This document shows, piece by piece, positions 19,200-27,979 of a stretch of 64,000 nt of DNA. Positions within the stretch are counted from its first letter, which is position 1, and each line of letters begins with the position of its first letter. Made by a program: the position numbers and the translations under genes. This DNA comes from Novosphingobium aquimarinum (lineage in GTDB: Bacteria > Pseudomonadota > Alphaproteobacteria > Sphingomonadales > Sphingomonadaceae). The notes beneath the pieces are model-generated. The model was given only the letters and a program-made list of their open reading frames with translations, was not told where the DNA came from and made no database searches. The stretch spans positions 62,001-126,000 of the forward strand of contig NZ_WRPO01000005.1 of NCBI RefSeq assembly GCF_009746585.1, given 5' to 3'.

Positions 19200-19622
19200 A
19201 TGGCAAAGAGCTACTGGTTGATGAAATCCGAGCCCGACGCCTACTCGTGGGACGATCTCGTCGCCGAGGGCGAAGGCACCTGGGACGGCGTGCGCAATCA
19301 TCGGGCGGCGAACAATCTGCGCGCGATGAAGGTCGGCGACGAGGCGTTCTTCTACCACTCCAACATCGGCAAGGAGATCGTCGGCATCGTCGAGATCAGC
19401 CAAGCCGGTCTGGCCGATCCGAGCGATCCCGAAGGCAAGTGGGCCGCGGTCAAGGTAAAGCCGGTGCGCAAACTCGCGCGGCCGGTCACGCTCAAAGAGA
19501 TCAAGGCGGATCCGGAGTTGACCGAAATCGAACTGATCAAGCTTTCCCGCCTGTCCGTGGCAGTGATTACCGCGGAGGAATGGAAGTACATCATCGCCCT
19601 GTCGAAGCGGGAGAACGGTTGA
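19200..19622 (+). CDS. EVE domain-containing protein
   Basis: 140-residue protein that is almost entirely one EVE (PUA-like) domain: YWLMKSEPDAYSWDDL, GVRNHRAANNLRAM and FFYHSNIGKEIVGIV are family hallmarks. EVE domains flip out and bind modified bases, and stand-alone forms are often called thymocyte nuclear protein 1-like. The start has GGGCGATGCATGG context with no strong ribosome site, but it agrees with homologs. Confidence 0.93.
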   Translation: MAKSYWLMKSEPDAYSWDDLVAEGEGTWDGVRNHRAANNLRAMKVGDEAFFYHSNIGKEIVGIVEISQAGLADPSDPEGKWAAVKVKPVRKLARPVTLKEIKADPELTEIELIKLSRLSVAVITAEEWKYIIALSKRENG

Positions 19623-19732
19623 CCGCCCTGAGCCAGTTTATCGCCGGGATTACGGAACAAAATGGGGCGCTCGCCCGTTCCTCATTGCAAGCAGCGAGTG
19701 AATTTTCGCTCGCGATTGCAAGGAGATAAATC

Positions 19733-19915
19733 ATGGGTGAACTCAAGGACAAAGCCAAGGGTCTCGGCAACGAAGCAGCCGGCAACGCGAAGCAGGCTGC
19801 AGGCGAAGCGACCAACAATCCGCGTCTCGATGCCGAAGGCCGCGCTCAGGAGCGCAAGGGCGAAGCCCAGCAGGTCAAGGGCGAAGTCAAGGGTGCGCTC
19901 GGCGACAAAGTCTGA
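19733..19915 (+). CDS. CsbD family stress-response protein
   Basis: 60-residue hydrophilic protein of two repeated amphipathic stretches, MGELKDKAKGLGNEAAGNAKQ and a second stretch AQERKGEAQQVKGEVKG. This is the CsbD pattern of small general-stress proteins of unknown mechanism. A strong AGGAG ribosome site lies 7-8 nt upstream, and a good terminator follows, so it is probably transcribed alone. Confidence 0.9.
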   Translation: MGELKDKAKGLGNEAAGNAKQAAGEATNNPRLDAEGRAQERKGEAQQVKGEVKGALGDKV

Positions 19916-19934
19916 CGCCAGCAGCATACCAATG

Positions 19935-19967
19935 AAAAGGGCCGTCCACTTGGGCGGCCCTTTTCGT
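19935..19967 (+). terminator. Rho-independent terminator after csbD-like gene
   Basis: AAAAGGGCCG (19935-19944) pairs perfectly with CGGCCCTTTT (19955-19964), giving a 10-bp stem with a 10-nt loop, followed by TTTTCG. It lies 20 bp after the CsbD stop. Confidence 0.88.
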
Positions 19968-20101
19968 TTGAAGCGAGCCGTGATTTGCCGCGAACCGTAT
20001 CAAGTTCCGAGCGATCTCTCGGAATTACCGAGACGTCCCGTATCGGGATAAGCCGGCCGCGGGCCTTGGCACAAAGGTAAACAATCTCTTAACATTTGGG
20101 C

Positions 20102-20317
20102 ATGAGTCAAAAACGACGTGCCCTGGTCCTGACCGACGAATCCGCAAGACACTGGTTCCTGCGGTCCCTCCCGCCACACGTCCGCCACGGCGGGCCGGTC
20201 GAAAACGCCGACGGAGGCATGCGGCGGAGTGGCGCGGCGCTCACGTCCGGCGGCTGGCGCAGCTTCCTGACTACTTATTGCTGCAGCCTCGTGGCGATCA
20301 CCACGTTCATCATGTGA
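20102..20317 (+). CDS. Small hypothetical protein with C-terminal hydrophobic segment
   Basis: 71 residues. The N-terminal part is polar with a dense, unusual sequence (SARHWFLRSLPPHVRHGG then GGMRRSGAALTSGGWRSF), and the C-terminal 15 residues (YCCSLVAITTFIM) are hydrophobic enough for a membrane anchor. I do not recognise a family. It occupies an otherwise empty strand between two genes and has an AT-rich upstream region, which supports a real gene; no clear ribosome site is seen. Confidence 0.5.
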   Translation: MSQKRRALVLTDESARHWFLRSLPPHVRHGGPVENADGGMRRSGAALTSGGWRSFLTTYCCSLVAITTFIM

Positions 20318-20320
20318 ATC

Positions 20321-21631
20321 TCAGGCGGTCGCGGCTTCCCGCTCCGCCTTCAGCAGCATGTAGCCGAACCACGCCGAGATGAGGCAGCAGGCCGCGACGA
20401 CGAGCAACTGCTTGACCACCGCTACCCCGAACAGACTCAGCAGCCCCGCCGCAATCGCGCCGATCGTCATCGCGCCCGAATTGACGATGTTGTTCGCAGC
20501 GATCGTCCGCGCCGTCTGGCTCCGTTCGACGAAAGTCGTCAGGAAGGCGTAGAGCGGCACCACGAACATTCCGCCCGAGACGGCAATGCCGAGCAGGGCA
20601 ATCAGCAGCATCGGCGCCAGCGGGTGGACCAGAAAGCTCGCGACATCGAGCATCCGCGTTTCATCGGCGACACGCCAGCCACTGCAGATCGCCTCGAACA
20701 GCACTAGAAAGGCGCCCATCGCGATCACTGCCAGCGGCGAATAGCGCGCCGATACCGATCCCTTGAGCAGGGTGTTGATCGACAGCGAGCCGATCGCGAC
20801 GCCAACCGAGAAAATGACGAGGAACAGGCTGGCCACTTCCTTGCTGGCGAACAGAACGTTCTTGGCGAGCGGGGTAAACTGTACGAACAGAATGGTGCAG
20901 ATCGCCCAGAACACGCTGATCGCGACGATCGCCAGGAACACGCGGCGGTCATGCAGGGTCGCGCGGATCAGCCGCAGCGAGGATCGCAAAATATTGTAGT
21001 CGACGGGGACAATGGCTCCGAGCGGCGGCGCCGAGGGCACGCTGCGCGCCGTCACGACGCCGATCACGGCGATGACCAGGACGAGCGCGGCGGCATGTTC
21101 GACCCCGATCCACCCCGCGACGATCGTGCCCGCCAGCACCGACAGATACGTGCCGGCCTCGACCAGACCGGTGCCGGCGAGCACTTCCTCCGGTTGGAGA
21201 TGCTGCGGCAGGATGGCGTACTTGATCGGACCGAAGAACGTCGAATGGACGCCCATTGCGAACAGCGCGAGCAGCAGCAGCGGAATCGCGGCACTTTCGA
21301 CCGCGAGCCCTTGCCATGCCAGGACCAGTCCGGTGGCGCCGACCAACATGATGCCGATCTCGCACAGCTTGACGATGCGGATGATCCTGGCCTTGTCGCG
21401 CATATCGGCAAGCTGGCCGGCCAGCGCGGAAAACAGGAAAAAGGGTGCGGCGAAAATGCCCGATGCAATCGCGCTGAACCACATCTCCGACGTCTCGGAA
21501 TTGTAGACCGAGTACACCACGAAGAATACCATCGCGTTCTTGAACAGGTTGTCGTTGAACGCGCCAAGGACCTGGGTGACGAACAAAGGAAAGAATCGCC
21601 TGGCCCGGATCAGCTTTGTCGAGGTTGTCAT
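20321..21631 (-). CDS. LplT-like MFS transporter
   Basis: About 436 residues and 12 helices. The opening FFPLFVTQVLGAFNDNLFKNA is diagnostic of the lysophospholipid transporter (LplT) group, which flips lysophospholipids inward for reacylation. In many bacteria this module is fused to an acyltransferase/acyl-ACP synthetase; here it stands alone. I use the ATG at 21631 (MTTSTKLIRAR), because 18 extra upstream codons look non-conserved. It is divergent from pgsA, which fits a phospholipid role. Confidence 0.85.
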   Translation of the reverse strand: MTTSTKLIRARRFFPLFVTQVLGAFNDNLFKNAMVFFVVYSVYNSETSEMWFSAIASGIFAAPFFLFSALAGQLADMRDKARIIRIVKLCEIGIMLVGATGLVLAWQGLAVESAAIPLLLLALFAMGVHSTFFGPIKYAILPQHLQPEEVLAGTGLVEAGTYLSVLAGTIVAGWIGVEHAAALVLVIAVIGVVTARSVPSAPPLGAIVPVDYNILRSSLRLIRATLHDRRVFLAIVAISVFWAICTILFVQFTPLAKNVLFASKEVASLFLVIFSVGVAIGSLSINTLLKGSVSARYSPLAVIAMGAFLVLFEAICSGWRVADETRMLDVASFLVHPLAPMLLIALLGIAVSGGMFVVPLYAFLTTFVERSQTARTIAANNIVNSGAMTIGAIAAGLLSLFGVAVVKQLLVVAACCLISAWFGYMLLKAEREAATA

Positions 21632-21762
21632 CGGTCTCGTATCGGGCCGTGCATTCGCGGGCCGGGTGCAGTATCGGCGCGACACTTAATGCGACTCTGG
21701 CCCGGCACAACCCCTGCCGGCACTTTATCCGAGCAGGGTTTCGCGGCTATGGGCCTTAGAAC

Positions 21763-22356
21763 ATGCTGACCTTGCCAAATTTGCTGACTCTCTCGCGCAT
21801 TTTCGCAGTGCCGCTGCTGGCGTTCCTGTTGTGGTGGCCGGATTGGGAGTTCGGCTATGGGCTGGCTTTCGCGCTCTACTGCCTGATGGGCGTCACGGAC
21901 TATTTCGACGGCTATCTGGCGCGTGCCAACGGTGCCGTCTCCCGGCTCGGCATGTTTCTCGATCCGATCGCGGACAAGATCATGGTGGCGGCGGTAATTC
22001 TGGTGCTGACCGCGCAAGGCGTGTTGCGCGGGCCCTATGTGGGCGACGCGCACGTGATCGCCGGCCTGGTGATTCTGATGCGCGAGATCGCGGTTTCCGG
22101 GTTGCGCGAATTCCTCGGGCCGTTGCGCGTCTCGGTGCCGGTATCGAAGCTGGCCAAATGGAAGACCGCGTTCCAGATGATTTCGCTGGGGGCGCTGATC
22201 CTGGGGCGGGCGACGCCGTGGTGGAATCTGGATCTCGGCCCGATCGTGGTGAACTTGCCGCATACCGTTGGCCTCACGACCTTGTGGGCGGCGGCAGTGC
22301 TGACGCTGATAACCGGCTGGGATTATTTGCGCGCCGGCTTGAAGCACATGGACTGA
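21763..22356 (+). CDS. pgsA: CDP-diacylglycerol-glycerol-3-phosphate phosphatidyltransferase
   Basis: Makes phosphatidylglycerol phosphate from CDP-diacylglycerol. The 197-residue membrane enzyme carries the CDP-alcohol phosphatidyltransferase signature DYFDGYLAR followed by GMFLDPIAD (the DxxDGxxAR-G-DxxxD pattern), and the N-terminal MLTLPNLLTLSRIFAVP typical of PgsA. The last helices are at about 160-190. Confidence 0.95.
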   Translation: MLTLPNLLTLSRIFAVPLLAFLLWWPDWEFGYGLAFALYCLMGVTDYFDGYLARANGAVSRLGMFLDPIADKIMVAAVILVLTAQGVLRGPYVGDAHVIAGLVILMREIAVSGLREFLGPLRVSVPVSKLAKWKTAFQMISLGALILGRATPWWNLDLGPIVVNLPHTVGLTTLWAAAVLTLITGWDYLRAGLKHMD

Positions 22357-22372
22357 AAGGCCCGGCGATGGC

Positions 22373-23200
22373 ATGGCGAAGGCCTCCGCCATCGCAGGCA
22401 TAACTTCGATCGCTGCCATGGATGCCGCCGTGCCACCCCTAGCATCCGGATATCGCCCGGGATCGCCGCGTCAGCGGGCCGTATCGATCGCGCTGTCGCT
22501 GGCCGTGATGGCGTTGCTTGCCTTGCTGGCGGTGGTTTTCCAGGCCCACGCGCCGTCCAAGACGCGCCGCCCCAATCTCGCGACTTTCGCGACGGGCGAA
22601 ACCGCATCGGCGACCGCGAAGAAAGCAGAACCCAAGAAAAAGGCACAGGCGGAGCAGGCCGTCGAAACCGCTCGCACCCCGCCGCCCGCGCTGCCGAAAG
22701 CGCCCAAGCTTACGGATAAGCGCGAGGATCGGGCGGAAAGTTTCGACGACATTCCCGGGTTCATCCGGCTCGATCGCAAGCAGGCGGCGGCTGCCGACAT
22801 CGGCGCGCTGCCGCAACGAGGAGCGCAAGTGGCGCAAGGCGACGGGAGCGGCGGGCAGGGCCGCGCCATGCAGGGTCCGGGCGAGGGACCGGGCGGAGTG
22901 CGACTCTACAATGCCGACTGGTATCGCCGACCGACCGATGCGCAGCTTGCCGGCTATTTGCCACGTTCGGGGGCGCACACCGGCTGGGGCGTGATCGCCT
23001 GCCGCACGATCGAGGATTACCGAGTCGAGGATTGCCAGATCATCGACGAATCCCCGCGGGGATCGGGTTTTGGCCGCGCCGTTCAGGAAGCGGCGTGGCA
23101 GTTCCGGGTGATCCCGCCCAAGATCAATTCCAAGCTTCAGGTCGGGGCCTGGGTGCGGATCCGCATCGACTATACCGAGCGCGGCGTCGAAGCGGGCTGA
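22373..23200 (+). CDS. TonB-like hypothetical protein with N-terminal anchor and Pro/Lys linker
   Basis: Up to 275 residues; the ATG at 22418 (MDAAVPPLASGY) may be the true start. One helix near residue 40-60, then an Ala/Lys/Pro-rich linker (EPKKKAQAEQ, TPPPALPKAPK) that could span the periplasm, then a C-terminal domain with two cysteines (IACRTI, EDCQII) and AWQFRVIPPKI. The architecture resembles TonB/TolA energy transducers, but I see no clear TonB C-terminal signature. It directly follows pgsA. Function unknown. Confidence 0.75.
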   Translation: MAKASAIAGITSIAAMDAAVPPLASGYRPGSPRQRAVSIALSLAVMALLALLAVVFQAHAPSKTRRPNLATFATGETASATAKKAEPKKKAQAEQAVETARTPPPALPKAPKLTDKREDRAESFDDIPGFIRLDRKQAAAADIGALPQRGAQVAQGDGSGGQGRAMQGPGEGPGGVRLYNADWYRRPTDAQLAGYLPRSGAHTGWGVIACRTIEDYRVEDCQIIDESPRGSGFGRAVQEAAWQFRVIPPKINSKLQVGAWVRIRIDYTERGVEAG

Positions 23201-23318
23201 TTGCGCCCAATCTTTTGCAGGTGCGAGGGAAAGCGGTTCTCCGGCTCTGGATTTGACGGCAAGGGTGTCCCATCTGCGACCCTTCAAGCTTGCTGCACTG
23301 CAAAACCGAAAGCCTCCC

Positions 23319-24515
23319 TTGGACCAGAATTCCCGCGCCGCCTCGCCGTGGCTCATAATCGCGGCCCTTTCGATGGGCGCCTTCTCGATCGGCACGACCG
23401 AATTCGCGGCAATGAGCCTGCTCCCGTTCTTCGCGGCAGATCTCGGCATTTCGGAGCCCCAGGCGGGGCATGCGATCAGCGCCTATGCGCTTGGCGTCGT
23501 CGTCGGCGCGCCGGTCATCGCGGTGCTGGCCGCCCGCGTTTCGCGACGCACTCTGCTGATTGCGCTGATGGCCCTGTTCGCGCTCGGCAACGGGCTGAGC
23601 GCCACGTCCGGCAGCTACACCAGCCTTCTCGTCTTCCGCTTCATCAGTGGGCTGCCGCATGGCGCCTATTTCGGCATCGCCTCGCTCGTCGCGGCTTCGC
23701 TGGTGCCGATCGATCAGCGCGGGCGAGCGGTTTCGCGAACTTTCCTGGGCTTGACCGTGGCCACCATCATCGGCGTGCCCGTGGCGAATGCGCTGGGCCA
23801 GTGGCTGGGCTGGCGAGCGGGCTTCGTGGTGGTGGCCGTGCTGGCGCTCGTCACCATGGCTCTGGTCGCCGTGTTCGCCCCGCGCGGCAAACCGCACGCC
23901 GCGGTCAGCCCGCTGAGCGAACTGGGCGCGTTCCGCAATCCGCAAGTACTGCTCACGCTGCTGTCGGGTGCGATCGGCTTCGGCGGGCTCTTCGCGGTCT
24001 ACACTTATGCGGCCTCGACGCTGATCGAGGTGACGCGCGAATCGGAGGCCTACGTGCCGCTGGTCGCTTGCGTGTTCGGCGTGGGTATGACCGTGGGCAA
24101 CCTGGTGGCAGGCAAGGCCGCCGACGTCGCACTGGAAAAGACTGCGATCGCGGTGTTCCTGTGGAGCGCGGTGACGCTTTCGCTGTTCCCGCTCATGTCC
24201 GGACACTTGTGGTCGCTGCTCCTCTCGATGTTCCTGGTTGGCTGCAGCGGCGGCCTTGGCCCCGTGCTGCAAACGCGGCTGATGGACGTAGCCGGCGATG
24301 CTCAAGCGCTCGCGGCGGCGGCGCATCACAGCGCCTTCAACGTCGCCAACGCGCTCGGACCATGGCTGGCCGGGCTGGCGATTTCCGCAGGCTACGGCTT
24401 TACCGCCAGCGGATGGATCGGCGCATTGCTGGCGCTGACCGGCCTTGGCGTGTTCCTGTTAGCGCTGCGGCTGGACAGGCACTCGGCGCGGGCCGAACCT
24501 TCCGCCGTCGGCTGA
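23319..24515 (+). CDS. MFS transporter, DHA1 (arabinose-efflux-like) family
   Basis: About 398 residues and 12 helices. GAFSIGTTEFAAMSLLPFFA and RFISGLPHGAYFG are the hallmarks of the DHA1 efflux subgroup that includes sugar-efflux and drug-efflux carriers. No ATG is available near the start; TTG at 23319 (LDQNSRAASPWLI) gives a normal N-terminus, while a TTG at 23253 adds 22 weakly credible residues. It converges on oxyR with 3 bp between the stops. Substrate unknown. Confidence 0.85.
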   Translation: MDQNSRAASPWLIIAALSMGAFSIGTTEFAAMSLLPFFAADLGISEPQAGHAISAYALGVVVGAPVIAVLAARVSRRTLLIALMALFALGNGLSATSGSYTSLLVFRFISGLPHGAYFGIASLVAASLVPIDQRGRAVSRTFLGLTVATIIGVPVANALGQWLGWRAGFVVVAVLALVTMALVAVFAPRGKPHAAVSPLSELGAFRNPQVLLTLLSGAIGFGGLFAVYTYAASTLIEVTRESEAYVPLVACVFGVGMTVGNLVAGKAADVALEKTAIAVFLWSAVTLSLFPLMSGHLWSLLLSMFLVGCSGGLGPVLQTRLMDVAGDAQALAAAAHHSAFNVANALGPWLAGLAISAGYGFTASGWIGALLALTGLGVFLLALRLDRHSARAEPSAVG

Positions 24516-24518
24516 CGC

Positions 24519-25415
24519 TCAGCCCGCGCGCAGTTCGTCGGCGAGCAGCCGGAATTCGTCGGCGCGCGGCGAATTGCGCCGCCAGATCAATGCGATTTCG
24601 CGATTGGCATTGTTCGAGACGAGCGGACGCGCGACGACATTGGTGCCGGCGAGGATCCCCGCGTCGATCGCCATTTCGGGCAGCATCGTCAGCCCCAGGC
24701 CATTGTCGACCATCTGCACCAGCGTGTGCAGGCTGGTGCCGATCATCGTCGCGCTGGCGCGCAGTTCGGGCCGGTTGCACGCGGCCAGCGCGTGGTCCTT
24801 GAGGCAGTGTCCGTCCTCGAGCAGCAGGAGCCGGTGCTCGTCGATCCCATCAGGCGCGATTTCGTCGGGCGGGTCGCGCGGGTCGTCCTTGGGGAAGGCG
24901 ACGTAGAAGGCATCGAGCTCGATCGTTTCCTTCTCGACGTCGCCAGTCGCGTAGGGGAGGGCCAGCAGCACGCAGTCCGCGCGGCCGTGGTGCAGCGATT
25001 CGATCGCGGCGGCGCTGGGCTCCTCGCGCAGGAACAGCTTGAGGTTGGGGCGTTCACGCCGCAGGCGCGGCAGCATGCGCGGGAGCAGAAACGGCGCGAT
25101 CGTCGGGATCACGCTCATCCGCACTTCGCCCGAGAGCGGCTTGCCGCTCGACTGGACGAGCTCGGACAATTCCTCGGTCTCGCGCAGGATGCGGTGCGCC
25201 TTGGCCGTCACTGCCTCGCCCAGCGGGGTGAAGCGCACCGCGCGCTTGGTCCGCTCGACCAGCACGACGCCCAACAGCGCTTCCAGGTCGCGCAGACCGG
25301 CTGAAAGCGTCGATTGCGAGACGAAACACGCCTCCGCTGCGCGCCCGAAATGATTGTGCTCGTGCAGCGACACAAGATACTGCAGCTGCTTCAGCGTGGG
25401 CTGGTGGACGGTCAT
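24519..25415 (-). CDS. oxyR: Hydrogen peroxide-sensing LysR regulator OxyR
   Basis: 298-residue LysR-type activator. The N-terminal winged HTH (LKQLQYLVSLHEHNHFGRAA, then SQSTLSAGLRDLE) is followed by the OxyR effector domain containing the redox pair C204 and C213 in EDGHCLKDHAL...AAC, with the nine-residue spacing seen in OxyR. It would activate peroxide-defence genes on disulfide formation. No katG or ahpC lies beside it, so its targets are elsewhere. Confidence 0.93.
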   Translation of the reverse strand: MTVHQPTLKQLQYLVSLHEHNHFGRAAEACFVSQSTLSAGLRDLEALLGVVLVERTKRAVRFTPLGEAVTAKAHRILRETEELSELVQSSGKPLSGEVRMSVIPTIAPFLLPRMLPRLRRERPNLKLFLREEPSAAAIESLHHGRADCVLLALPYATGDVEKETIELDAFYVAFPKDDPRDPPDEIAPDGIDEHRLLLLEDGHCLKDHALAACNRPELRASATMIGTSLHTLVQMVDNGLGLTMLPEMAIDAGILAGTNVVARPLVSNNANREIALIWRRNSPRADEFRLLADELRAG

Positions 25416-25541
25416 TCCCGGAGCCTATGCCGCAGCCGACGGGCCAGGCCAAGAGATAGGCGTTGAGGTTTTGCGGCCGTCACCCTGCCTAGGCAATGGA
25501 AAGCACAAACTTAGCGGCGACCGACCGGATGGCGAATTTGC

Positions 25542-26726
25542 CTAGTCGTCGTTCTTAACGTCGTCGACGTGCGTCATCTTGAGCTTGCCGTTCTCCACCG
25601 CGAAGGCGAGCTTGCCTTCGACCAGATCGAGGGCATCCTTGCCGAACACGTCGTAGCGCCAGCCTTGCAGAACCGGCAGGTCCTTGCGCACGCCGGCTGC
25701 AAGCAATTCCAGTTCCTCGCTGCGTGCCAGCAGCCGCGAGGCGGCGTCGATTTCGCGCGCGCGGATCTTGAGAAGGAGCTTGAGCAGGTCCGCCACGAGC
25801 GCACCTTCCTTGCCGAGCGGCGCGCCGCGCGGGGCGCGGGTCGGCATCTCGTCATCGGGAAGGGGGGAGGCGTTTTCGATGGTCGCCATCAGCCGCTTAC
25901 CGATCTCGTTGTCCTTCCAGCCCTGCGAAAGGCCGCGCACTTTGGCGAGGTCCGCCTGCTTCTTGGGGGGATGGTTGGCAATGTCCGCGATGGTTTCGTC
26001 GCGGGCGATGCGGCCCCGGGGAATGTTCTTGTCCTGAGCTTCCAGCTCGCGCCACTGCGCGATCGCTTTCAAGCGCCCGAGCGTCATCGCGTTGCGGCCC
26101 GAGGCCTTGACCCGGCGCCAGGCCTGCGTGGGATCATTGCGATAGTTTTCCGGATCGGCGAGCTTCTCCATTTCCTGATCCAGCCATTCGCCCCGCCCGG
26201 TCTTCATCAGGCGTTTGAGGAGCTTGGGAAAGATCTTGGAAAGGTGGGTAACGTCGCCGATCGCGTATTCGATCTGCCGGTCGGTCAGCGGCCGCCGCGA
26301 CCAGTCGGTGAAACGCGCGCCCTTGTCGACGGTCATGCCCAGCCACGATTCGACGAGGTTGGAGTAGCCGATCTGTTCCGACTGGCTGACCGCCATCATC
26401 GCGATCTGGGTGTCGAAGATCGGGTGGGGCGTGCGGCCGGTGCGGTTGTAGATGATCTCCACATCCTGCCCGCCGGCATGGAAAACCTTGAGCACGTCCT
26501 CGTTGTCGGTGAGCAAGTCGTGCAGAGGGGCCATGTCCAGCCCGTCTGCCAGTGGATCGATCGCCGCAGCTTCCTCGGTATTGGCGATCTGAACCAGGCA
26601 CAGCTCGGGCCAATAGGTGTTCTCGCGCATAAACTCGGTATCGACTGCGACGAAGTCGGACCGGGCAAGGCGTTCGCAAAGGGCGGCGAGTTCGTCGCTT
26701 GTCGTTATCAGCGGATGAATCTTCAT
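25542..26726 (-). CDS. rnd: Ribonuclease D
   Basis: 3'-5' exoribonuclease for tRNA and small RNA maturation. 394 residues: a DEDDy exonuclease domain with VAVDTEFMRE (first D and E), then LVQIAN and the later YAIGDVTHL region, followed by an HRDC domain (about 205-285, with RGLSQGW) and a C-terminal tail. The length matches the family. Confidence 0.95.
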   Translation of the reverse strand: MKIHPLITTSDELAALCERLARSDFVAVDTEFMRENTYWPELCLVQIANTEEAAAIDPLADGLDMAPLHDLLTDNEDVLKVFHAGGQDVEIIYNRTGRTPHPIFDTQIAMMAVSQSEQIGYSNLVESWLGMTVDKGARFTDWSRRPLTDRQIEYAIGDVTHLSKIFPKLLKRLMKTGRGEWLDQEMEKLADPENYRNDPTQAWRRVKASGRNAMTLGRLKAIAQWRELEAQDKNIPRGRIARDETIADIANHPPKKQADLAKVRGLSQGWKDNEIGKRLMATIENASPLPDDEMPTRAPRGAPLGKEGALVADLLKLLLKIRAREIDAASRLLARSEELELLAAGVRKDLPVLQGWRYDVFGKDALDLVEGKLAFAVENGKLKMTHVDDVKNDD

Positions 26727-26760
26727 GCGACAGGCGCGTTACGCCTAACGCGAAGCCGAT

Positions 26761-27792
26761 TCAACTTCGCGGTTTGATCTTGCCCAGAAGGCGCTGGATC
26801 AGGCTCTCCGGCTCGCTCTCCTGCGTGAGGGCGATCGACTCGTCGGTGACGAAGCGTTTGCGCAACTGACTGCCGCTGACATGTCCCATCGTCGCGGGCA
26901 GTTCATAAAATTCGTCGGGATGCGCGTCGTCCGCATTCCCGAGGTCCAGCATCGCCTCGTCGGGCTGCGGTTCGAAATCTAGCGTGTCGTCGCCGTCTGT
27001 CGGCGCGGCATCCTCTATTGTCTCGTTTTGCTTTCGATCGTCGAGACGGAACGCTGCTGGATCTGTGGAGGTCGAACGGGGCGGCTCCGCGCCCACAACG
27101 TCGAAGTGCGTGGCAATCGGCGCATCGAATCCGGGATAGCTGCCGTTTCCGGCGACGAAGATCGCCAGCGGACGCGGCAAGCCCTTTTCGTCGACCGCCT
27201 TGCGGACAGCGGCATGCACCAGCACGGCCAGATAGCTCGCGCCAAGCATGTAGGCCTGGATTTCGCCCTCGCTGGCGGTGCGTTCCGGATCGCGAATGCG
27301 CCCACCCAGCGCTGCCACTGCCGCATAGGGCTCGTGAAGTCCGCGCACGGTGATCGTCGCGTCGCAATCGTCGCAAGATCCCTGCCATTCGGTCCCGTAA
27401 GACGAATAGCCTTCGAGGAGCGCCTCGCGATCGCACTCCGAGAAGGGATAGGCGCTGTCGGTATAGAAGCAGGTCTCGATGAGAGGATGGTATCCGGGTT
27501 CGGAGCCCGGGGCCGGTTCGGTGATCTCGATTCCGAGCGCGGTCACGGGATAGCCTTCGCGATCGATCTGGCGCATCCGCGGCTCGAGCGCATCCCAGCC
27601 TCCGATCACGATGTCCGCGACGTTCAGGTCGATCAGAGCTTCAGGCAAGACTCCGCCCGGTCGGCAATGCCGAGCCATTGGCTCCGAAATACGGTCGAGC
27701 GCTTCGTCGGTACGGTCGTTGCGGAGCAGCTCCTCGATTTCCCGCAAAAAGTCGCGTTCGCCGAGGTCTCCGATTGTCGCTTCTGCAAGCAT
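26761..27792 (-). CDS. Conserved hypothetical protein
   Basis: 343 residues, acidic, no signal peptide or membrane segment. I do not recognise the family. Visible features are [18 protein letters not shown] near the N-terminus, a Cys pair SCDDCD near the middle, a segment ([20 protein letters not shown]) that looks like a buried helix, and an Asp/Glu-rich C-terminal third. It is divergent from aspS, with about 190 bp between the starts. The shape suggests a cytoplasmic regulatory or assembly protein, but no function can be given. Confidence 0.7.
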   Translation of the reverse strand: MLAEATIGDLGERDFLREIEELLRNDRTDEALDRISEPMARHCRPGGVLPEALIDLNVADIVIGGWDALEPRMRQIDREGYPVTALGIEITEPAPGSEPGYHPLIETCFYTDSAYPFSECDREALLEGYSSYGTEWQGSCDDCDATITVRGLHEPYAAVAALGGRIRDPERTASEGEIQAYMLGASYLAVLVHAAVRKAVDEKGLPRPLAIFVAGNGSYPGFDAPIATHFDVVGAEPPRSTSTDPAAFRLDDRKQNETIEDAAPTDGDDTLDFEPQPDEAMLDLGNADDAHPDEFYELPATMGHVSGSQLRKRFVTDESIALTQESEPESLIQRLLGKIKPRS

Positions 27793-27979
27793 GGTTCATC
27801 CATCGCAGCCGCTTGGTTTAAGTGGGGTAACGCGCAATAGTTACTCAAACCTTTCGATCGCAGTGTCCGTTGCGGTCCGGGCGGCGCCTGGGGCTCGCCA
27901 GCACTGGAAATCCCGACGGCACTCGACTAGGGGCCTCGGCTTGCCCAATCCGATCCATCGCGAAAAGCTGCACGAGACC

